A stretch of 10,567 nucleotides of DNA from positions 1 through 10,567 of the forward strand of contig QQUK01000106.1 of assembly GCA_008501655.1 (NCBI GenBank). Direction: 5' to 3'. Positions 5,316 to 10,567 of this stretch are shown here, piece by piece (the first letter of the stretch is position 1; every line of letters starts with the position of its first letter). This stretch comes from Calditrichota bacterium (GTDB lineage: Bacteria > Zixibacteria > MSB-5A5 > GN15 > FEB-12). Made by a program: the position numbers and the translations under genes. Below the pieces are notes generated by a model, which was not told where the DNA came from, searched no databases, and saw nothing but the letters and a program-made list of their open reading frames with translations.

Positions 5316-7019
5316 ATGCTAAAAACCGCTTATACTATATTATTCTTGCTGATTTCCGTAAGCATTTCATATGGAATAACTTCGAATTACTCAATATCAG
5401 CTGATTCAGTATTTAAACATATTTCGGTCCTTGCTGACGATTCACTTGAAGGTCGTCAGGTCGGTGAACCTGGAGAACTAAAAGCGGCAGAATATATTCG
5501 TGACCAGTTTCAAAAAGCCGGTCTTGAGTCGAAAAACTTAGATAATTATTTTCAATATTATGACTTTATAAAATTGATAGATTTTTCATCACAAAACAGC
5601 CTGATTGTAAACGGTACTGAGTTAAAATTGTACGATGAATTCCATCCTCTTAAACAGTCAGCCTCGACAGTTTTTGATTTTTCCGATCCTGTTTTTGTAG
5701 ATTATGGAATTAAAACAGAAGATTCCAGCTACAATGATTATGAAAATCTTGATGTTTCCGGTAAAGCTGTTATTATCAAACGGTACGCTCCCTCTTCTGA
5801 TTCCAATCCACATGTTGATTTTGATAAATATTCCGGTCTTGTTGATAAGATTAATACCGCAATCGAACATGACGCTAAAGCTGTAATATTTTATACACCA
5901 CCCGATCATGATGACACTCTTATTGACCGGGGAGTTACTAATATTTACCCGAAAGATATTCCGATTCTCTTTCTCAAACGAACCGCTTTAGAAAAACTTA
6001 ACATTGATTTAGAAAACCCAAAAATCAATTCTCTTTCCGGTCAGACCGACTTAGTTACTGTTCGCGATACAGCTCAGAATGTGCTTGGCTATCTTGATGC
6101 CGGTAATGACACAACAGTAATCATCGGAGCACATTATGACCATCTCGGGTATGGTGGTCCAACATCTCTATATGCCGGGTCTGATAAACAGATCCACAAT
6201 GGTGCCGATGACAACGCCTCCGGTGTTGCTGCACTTTTAGAACTTGCCCGTTTTTATGCTAACGCCGCTGAAAAACCGCATTATTCTTTACTCTTTTTTG
6301 CTATCTCCGGTGAAGAAGCCGGATTGCTTGGTGCGAATAACTTCGCCAAAAACATGAATATTGATTCTACCAAAGTCCGCATGATGATAAATATGGATAT
6401 GATAGGCAGACTGAAAGACCAGGAGAATGGTCTGGCTGTATTAGGTGTCGGGACATGCGAGGATTTTAAAGTATATTTTGACTCGGTCATCAACACTGAT
6501 TTAAAAATTGCACAAAAAGAATCCGGTACCGGTCCATCTGACCACACAATCTTTTATAACAGAAAAATTCCGGTGCTTCATCTTTTTACCGGAGCGCATC
6601 ATGATTATCACAAACCAACAGATGATGCAGAAAAAATTGACAATGAAGGGATTGTCAAAGTAGCCAATTTAGTAGTAGATTTTGTAAACTATTTTGACGA
6701 GTTTAACAAACCGCTTGAATTCAAAAAGACCAAAGACGAATCCGAAGGTAAACGAAGTCGAAAATATTCGGTCTCACTTGGTGTGATGCCTGACTATGTC
6801 GCAGAAGTTAAAGGCTTAAGAATTGATGGTGTTATGGATGACCGACCGGCTGCCAACGCAGGTATACTGGAAGGTGATATTGTAATCAAAATGGGTGATA
6901 TTGAAATTAATGATATTTATGATTATATGAACGCCCTGAGTAAATTCAGAAAAGGTGATACAACAACTACGATTATTGTACGTGACGGAGAAGAGATGGA
7001 ATTTACCGTTATATTTTAG
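5316..7019 (+). CDS. Secreted M28 metallopeptidase with PA-like insert and PDZ tail
   Basis: 567 residues. An N-terminal signal peptide (hydrophobic 5-18, likely cut near residue 20) sends it across the inner membrane. A short stretch with LADDSLEGRQVGEPGE (39-54) opens the peptidase fold; a protease-associated-like insert spans about 110-245. The two-zinc M28 set is complete: His273 in GAHYDHLG, bridging Asp298 in HNGADDNASG, general base Glu333 and ligand Glu334 in SGEEAGLLGA, Asp361 in NMDMIGR and His432 in DYHKPTDD. A C-terminal PDZ domain (about 483-567) has PAANAGILEGDIVIKMGD. M28 enzymes of this layout are aminopeptidases or related exopeptidases that trim peptides outside the cytoplasm; the substrate is unknown. 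The PDZ may select or hold substrates. The gene stands alone on its strand, with AAGGA five bases before the ATG, and its stop overlaps the rel stop by four bases. Confidence 0.93.
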   Translation: MLKTAYTILFLLISVSISYGITSNYSISADSVFKHISVLADDSLEGRQVGEPGELKAAEYIRDQFQKAGLESKNLDNYFQYYDFIKLIDFSSQNSLIVNGTELKLYDEFHPLKQSASTVFDFSDPVFVDYGIKTEDSSYNDYENLDVSGKAVIIKRYAPSSDSNPHVDFDKYSGLVDKINTAIEHDAKAVIFYTPPDHDDTLIDRGVTNIYPKDIPILFLKRTALEKLNIDLENPKINSLSGQTDLVTVRDTAQNVLGYLDAGNDTTVIIGAHYDHLGYGGPTSLYAGSDKQIHNGADDNASGVAALLELARFYANAAEKPHYSLLFFAISGEEAGLLGANNFAKNMNIDSTKVRMMINMDMIGRLKDQENGLAVLGVGTCEDFKVYFDSVINTDLKIAQKESGTGPSDHTIFYNRKIPVLHLFTGAHHDYHKPTDDAEKIDNEGIVKVANLVVDFVNYFDEFNKPLEFKKTKDESEGKRSRKYSVSLGVMPDYVAEVKGLRIDGVMDDRPAANAGILEGDIVIKMGDIEINDIYDYMNALSKFRKGDTTTTIIVRDGEEMEFTVIF

Positions 7020-9145
7020 TCAGCACCTTTTTCACGAAGAATAGAAATCACACCTTTGACTTTGCGGACTTTATCAAGAATGCGATTGAGGTGTGATAAT
7101 GAAGATACTTCAACAACAAACTTACCGACAGCAGTTGTATCCTGTGCATACATCTCAGCACCACGAACGTTTGTATCAACATTGGCGATAGCTTGGGTAA
7201 TATCACGAAGCATATTCTTACGGTCTTCTACAACAATTTTTAGCTGAACAATAAACGACTGACCTTTTCCGGTATCCCAGCTGACTTCTATCTTTCGTTC
7301 CGGATTTTGGCTATACAGCAAAGCAACCGATGAGCAATCACTTCGATGAATTGTAACTCCCCGACCACGGCTGATAAAACCAACGATCTCTTCTCCGGGA
7401 ACCGGCTGACAACATCCTGCAAACCGGAACATCATATTGTCCATCCCATGAACTTTTATACCTTTGGAACCTCTGATTCTGTCGATAACATGATCGACAA
7501 TACCTATCTGTTTTTCCTCTTTTTCCGGGATAATCAATTCAATCAATGGTCTTGATGAAACAGAGCCATTACCGATTGCTGCAAAAAGGTCTTCGATAGT
7601 TTTTTTATCAAGCTGTTCAGCATACCCCTGCAGGACATCATCAGGCGGAACTTTAACCCGCATTTCTTTGAGTTTCCTGGTGACAATTTCCCTTCCGAGT
7701 TCAACCGACTGATCGTATCCGGCTTGTTTGAGCCATCTGCGGATTTTTGCCCTTGCTGAAGATGTTTTAACAAGTTTCAACCAGTCATGTGAAGGTGTCC
7801 GATTTGGATTGGTTATTATCTCAACAACATCACCGGATTTCAATTTTGTAGATAATGGCTGAAGTCTTCCGTTGATTTTTGCACCGGCACAATGGATTCC
7901 TATATCGGTATGAATCTGAAATGCAAAATCAAGCGGGGTTGACCCGACCGGCAGATGAATCAATCGCTGGTTTGGAGTAAAAATAAATATATCTTCTGTG
8001 AAAAGATCGATTTTCAGATATTCCATAAAATCAGACGGATTTGTCATATCCTTTTGCCACTCGAGTACATCACGCAGCCATATCATCTGTCTGTCCGATT
8101 TGCTCATCTGCTGTTTACCCTCTTTGTACAGCCAGTGTGCAGCAATACCATTTTCAGCGACATAGTGCATCTGATGAGTACGAATCTGAATTTCCACCAT
8201 CTTATTATCAGGACCAAAAACTGTGGTATGCAGTGAGCGATAGCCATTCGGCTTCGGATTGGCTATATAATCATGAAATCTATCCGGTACCGGTTTCCAG
8301 AGTGAGTGTAGAATACCCATTGCATGGTAACAATCTCGCTCGGTATTGACAATTACCCGTATGGCAAATAGGTCAAATATCTCCTCAAACGGAACTTTCC
8401 TAACTTTAATCTTCCTGTTAATCGAATCAAAATGTTTCGCACGTCCATAAACATCTGCAGTGATGTTATCTTTATTCAATGCTTCTTTGATCGGTTTGAT
8501 AAAACCTGCGATATAACTTTCGCGTTCTTCACGACGCTCTTTGACTATATTCACCAGACTATCAAAAATTTTGGGTTCGAGATATTTCAAACAGAGATCC
8601 TCAAGCTCAATCTTCACTTTGTTGATTCCAAAGCGGTGAGCAAGCGGACAATATATATCACGAGTCTCTCTGGCAATCCGCTTTTGTTTATCTGTACCCA
8701 GATGATCCAGTGTCCGCATATTATGCAGCCGATCAGCAAGTTTTATCAGAATAACCCGGATATCTTTTGCCATTGAGAGGAGCATTTTGCGGAAGTACTC
8801 AACCTGCTGTTCCTCGCGTGACTCATACTGCATCGCCCCGATTTTTGTCACACCGTCAACTAGCTCTGCGATTTCATCGTTAAAATCCTGCCGCAAATCT
8901 TCGATAGTGACATCCGTATCTTCAACAACATCATGTACAAGACCAGCGGCAATTGTAGTTGAATCCATATGCTGTTCAGCTAAAATAAAAGCAACTTCGA
9001 GACAATGTTCGACATACGGCTCACCGGATTTACGTTTCTGTCCTTTATGGGCAGTATTAGAAAACTCATAAGCCTTCCGAATCAGAGGGATATTTACATT
9101 GGCGTTAAACGCTTCAATTCGTATGATAAATTCAGCAAGATTCAT
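7016..9145 (-). CDS. rel: Bifunctional (p)ppGpp synthetase/hydrolase, Rel/SpoT family
   Basis: 709 residues, normal for long RSH enzymes. Domains in order: HD hydrolase (about 20-175) with the metal set His47, His71-Asp72 and Asp138, plus Glu75-Asp76 and Asn142; synthetase (about 225-335) with Arg235/Lys237/Ser241, the RFHD loop (289-292), PKPNGYRSLHTT (297-308) and Glu318 in VEIQIRT; TGS (about 374-436); helical region; CCQPVPG zinc-finger-like element (Cys568, Cys569, His590, Cys594); ACT (about 620-706). RFHD resembles the RxKD loop of bifunctional enzymes rather than the ExDD of synthetase-only RelA, and the hydrolase residues are intact, so both making and breaking of (p)ppGpp from ATP and GTP/GDP is expected. 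It controls the stringent response on ribosomes. The ATG follows the upstream glycosyltransferase stop by three bases without a clear ribosome-binding site, suggesting translational coupling. Confidence 0.95.
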   Translation of the reverse strand: MNLAEFIIRIEAFNANVNIPLIRKAYEFSNTAHKGQKRKSGEPYVEHCLEVAFILAEQHMDSTTIAAGLVHDVVEDTDVTIEDLRQDFNDEIAELVDGVTKIGAMQYESREEQQVEYFRKMLLSMAKDIRVILIKLADRLHNMRTLDHLGTDKQKRIARETRDIYCPLAHRFGINKVKIELEDLCLKYLEPKIFDSLVNIVKERREERESYIAGFIKPIKEALNKDNITADVYGRAKHFDSINRKIKVRKVPFEEIFDLFAIRVIVNTERDCYHAMGILHSLWKPVPDRFHDYIANPKPNGYRSLHTTVFGPDNKMVEIQIRTHQMHYVAENGIAAHWLYKEGKQQMSKSDRQMIWLRDVLEWQKDMTNPSDFMEYLKIDLFTEDIFIFTPNQRLIHLPVGSTPLDFAFQIHTDIGIHCAGAKINGRLQPLSTKLKSGDVVEIITNPNRTPSHDWLKLVKTSSARAKIRRWLKQAGYDQSVELGREIVTRKLKEMRVKVPPDDVLQGYAEQLDKKTIEDLFAAIGNGSVSSRPLIELIIPEKEEKQIGIVDHVIDRIRGSKGIKVHGMDNMMFRFAGCCQPVPGEEIVGFISRGRGVTIHRSDCSSVALLYSQNPERKIEVSWDTGKGQSFIVQLKIVVEDRKNMLRDITQAIANVDTNVRGAEMYAQDTTAVGKFVVEVSSLSHLNRILDKVRKVKGVISILREKGAD

Positions 9146-9148
9146 AAA

Positions 9149-10180
9149 TTAGCTGTTAAAAATTCTCATTACTTCATCAGCAACAGCCGATGCTTCGATT
9201 TTTTCCATACAGGTACATTGCCCGGGAATACATTCACATTCTACACCTTCCGGCTGGAATACAATATTATTTTTTCCGATAGGTCCCCAGCGTACCGGTG
9301 ACATAGATTTTTTACTCGGATATAATCCAACCGTAGGAGTTCCTACAGCAACAGCAAGGTGAAGTGGTCCGGTAGAATTAGCGACAACAACTTTTGAAAG
9401 AGAAAGTACAGCAGCAAGAGCCCGTAAATCAGTCGAACCTGTAATTTTATTCAAATCCATATTTACTTTATGTGAAATTCCATCAAGTAACTCCCCTTCT
9501 TTCTCAGAGCCGGATACGACCAGCACAATACCCTTCTTCTGAAGAATATTGTACAAATCCATAAACTTATCAAACGACCATGACTCTGCTGATCCGCCTG
9601 AGCCAGGATGCAGAACAATAAAATCCCGGTCAACACCAGTGCGGCTTAATATTCGTTTGGCGGACTCAATATCTTTAGGAGTGAGATAAACTTTGGGTTC
9701 TTTGATTGTTTTACCCTTTTGAAAAAACGACATAAAATCAAGATTATATTGAAATTCATGTTTTACATTCTTTTTACGGCTATGCAATAATCTTGTATTA
9801 AAAAAGATCGAATGAAACCTGCCCGCAGTTCCGATTCGTACAGGTATTTCTGCTTTATAATAAAGCCGTGATATTTGTCTCTCCGGAAAGAGTACAATGA
9901 CAGCTTTATATTTTTCTTTTTTAATCTTCTGAAGCAGATCCTTGCGATACATGTTATTTATCAAAAGCTGATCATTTTGGACTCGAAGTATCTTATGTAT
10001 ATTTTTATTATTTTCAAGAATCGGTGAGGCATATAGCGATGCCATTACATCGATTTTGTTTTCCGGATAACGTGCTTTAAAAGTTTCCACAAATGGCAAG
10101 GCAAGCACCAGATCGCCAAGTTTATCCGTTCGGCTGATTAATACTTTATCATTTGGTTCTAGTTCTATAAGTTTACTCAT
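9149..10180 (-). CDS. Family 9 glycosyltransferase (heptosyltransferase-like)
   Basis: 343 residues, the usual length. The N-terminal half opens with VLISRTDKLGDLVLALPF (13-30), the phosphate-contact region of ADP-heptose:LPS heptosyltransferases. The C-terminal nucleotide-sugar half has VLHPGSGG (189-196) and ANSTGPLHLAVAVGTPTVGL (267-286), the GT9 hallmark. Family knowledge: these cytoplasmic enzymes add heptose (or a related sugar) to lipid A-Kdo core; the exact donor and acceptor here cannot be read. Near the C-terminus is a CxCx4CxC cluster (Cys315, 317, 322, 324) followed by MEKI; a cysteine cluster at this place occurs in many GT9 proteins and may bind metal. The ATG overlaps the stop of the upstream glycosyltransferase (ATGA, 10177-10180), and rel follows three bases after its stop. 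Confidence 0.92.
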   Translation of the reverse strand: MSKLIELEPNDKVLISRTDKLGDLVLALPFVETFKARYPENKIDVMASLYASPILENNKNIHKILRVQNDQLLINNMYRKDLLQKIKKEKYKAVIVLFPERQISRLYYKAEIPVRIGTAGRFHSIFFNTRLLHSRKKNVKHEFQYNLDFMSFFQKGKTIKEPKVYLTPKDIESAKRILSRTGVDRDFIVLHPGSGGSAESWSFDKFMDLYNILQKKGIVLVVSGSEKEGELLDGISHKVNMDLNKITGSTDLRALAAVLSLSKVVVANSTGPLHLAVAVGTPTVGLYPSKKSMSPVRWGPIGKNNIVFQPEGVECECIPGQCTCMEKIEASAVADEVMRIFNS

Positions 10181-10567
10181 TTCACACTTTCAGACTTCTT
10201 ATTAATTTCCCTCAATTTACAATATTTTACAAAGACGGCAATAGATGATAAAAAAGAAACAACAAATCCTTCAAGTCCGTCCAGAAAACCTCGTTTAATG
10301 AAATAATGCTTGATAAAAGAAGCAACCGGTTTGATAAAAATAGCAAAAAAACCAGCTCCTTTTCCCCGTCGTGCAAGTTCTTCCGCTCCCATAGTTGTAT
10401 AAATATTAAATTTCCTGAAATACTCTCCCAAATCCGGATAACTATAATGAAGCATATCATGGTTCAGATAATCTTTTGGACCGCCAATCTCTACAGCCTC
10501 ATGCACATAGTTATCGTTAAACCCGCCTTTTTCTTTGTTAAACAACCGCAGGACAAAGTACGGATAC
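10177..10567 (-). CDS. C-terminal part of a WaaE-like family 2 glycosyltransferase (5' end outside window)
   Basis: The frame is open to the window edge: upstream of the TTG at 10545 the codons continue as YPYFVLR with no stop, so 129 residues of a longer protein are visible and the catalytic DxD part is missing. What remains fits the end of WaaE/KdtX-type GT2 proteins: a VHE element after a basic/glycine-rich stretch, a LxHYSYPDLGEYFRKF segment, TTxxAEELxRRGKGA, then an amphipathic/hydrophobic tail with IKRGFLDGLEGFVV and a final VFVKYCKLRE. Members act at the inner membrane on lipopolysaccharide core or other surface glycans. It is upstream of, and overlaps by four bases, the GT9 gene, supporting a shared glycan pathway. 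The specific sugar cannot be inferred. Confidence 0.85.
   Translation of the reverse strand, partial: YPYFVLRLFNKEKGGFNDNYVHEAVEIGGPKDYLNHDMLHYSYPDLGEYFRKFNIYTTMGAEELARRGKGAGFFAIFIKPVASFIKHYFIKRGFLDGLEGFVVSFLSSIAVFVKYCKLREINKKSESVK

Noticed and set aside
8041..8349. Plus-strand open frame of about 100 codons within the rel gene
   Set aside because: It lies wholly opposite conserved synthetase-domain codons of rel and shows no recognisable motif or start signal.

Overview
The window is a densely packed bacterial chromosome segment with AT-rich composition. It holds ten protein-coding genes, two of them cut or probably cut by the window edges. There is no RNA gene, insertion sequence or CRISPR array that I can see, and no gene-free stretch longer than about 140 bases. 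Lipopolysaccharide-type glycosyltransferases point to a diderm (Gram-negative) bacterium. The mix of a Rel enzyme with both active sites, a GGDEF protein, a PDZ-tailed M28 peptidase and several TPR proteins would suit an uncultured lineage of the FCB superphylum (for example Zixibacteria or Marinimicrobia-like). That placement is a guess from style, not from a marker gene.

Layout. A plus-strand TPR protein (1-894, probably the C-terminal part of a larger membrane protein) converges on a long minus-strand series. Read in its own direction from 5174 down to 898, that series is: zinc-ribbon/membrane/TPR protein, SO_0444-type Cu/Zn efflux permease, ComF-family phosphoribosyltransferase, XerC/XerD-type tyrosine recombinase, and a receiver-like/GGDEF protein. 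Gaps are at most about 37 nt, with a 4-nt ATGA overlap (comF/xer) and a 68-nt overlap (xer/GGDEF), so co-transcription is likely. A 141-bp divergent intergenic region (5175-5315) separates this series from a plus-strand secreted M28 metallopeptidase with a PDZ tail (5316-7019). That gene converges, with a 4-nt overlap, on a second minus-strand series: a WaaE-like family 2 glycosyltransferase (enters from the right edge), a family 9 heptosyltransferase-like enzyme, and Rel/SpoT (7016-9145).

How the genes fit together. The right-hand series joins outer-surface glycan assembly to the stringent-response enzyme. The left-hand series mixes metal export (permease, perhaps with the zinc-ribbon protein), DNA-related functions (ComF, Xer recombinase) and a probably degenerate c-di-GMP-type signalling protein. 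I see no convincing new multi-gene system. The most unusual signals are small: an 11-bp perfect inverted repeat that would put the comF ribosome-binding site and start codon in a hairpin loop, a permease reading frame that seems to need either a poor GTG or a non-canonical ATC start, an AGDDF variant of the GGDEF motif, and a divergent promoter region with overlapping -35 boxes and a 12-bp palindrome.
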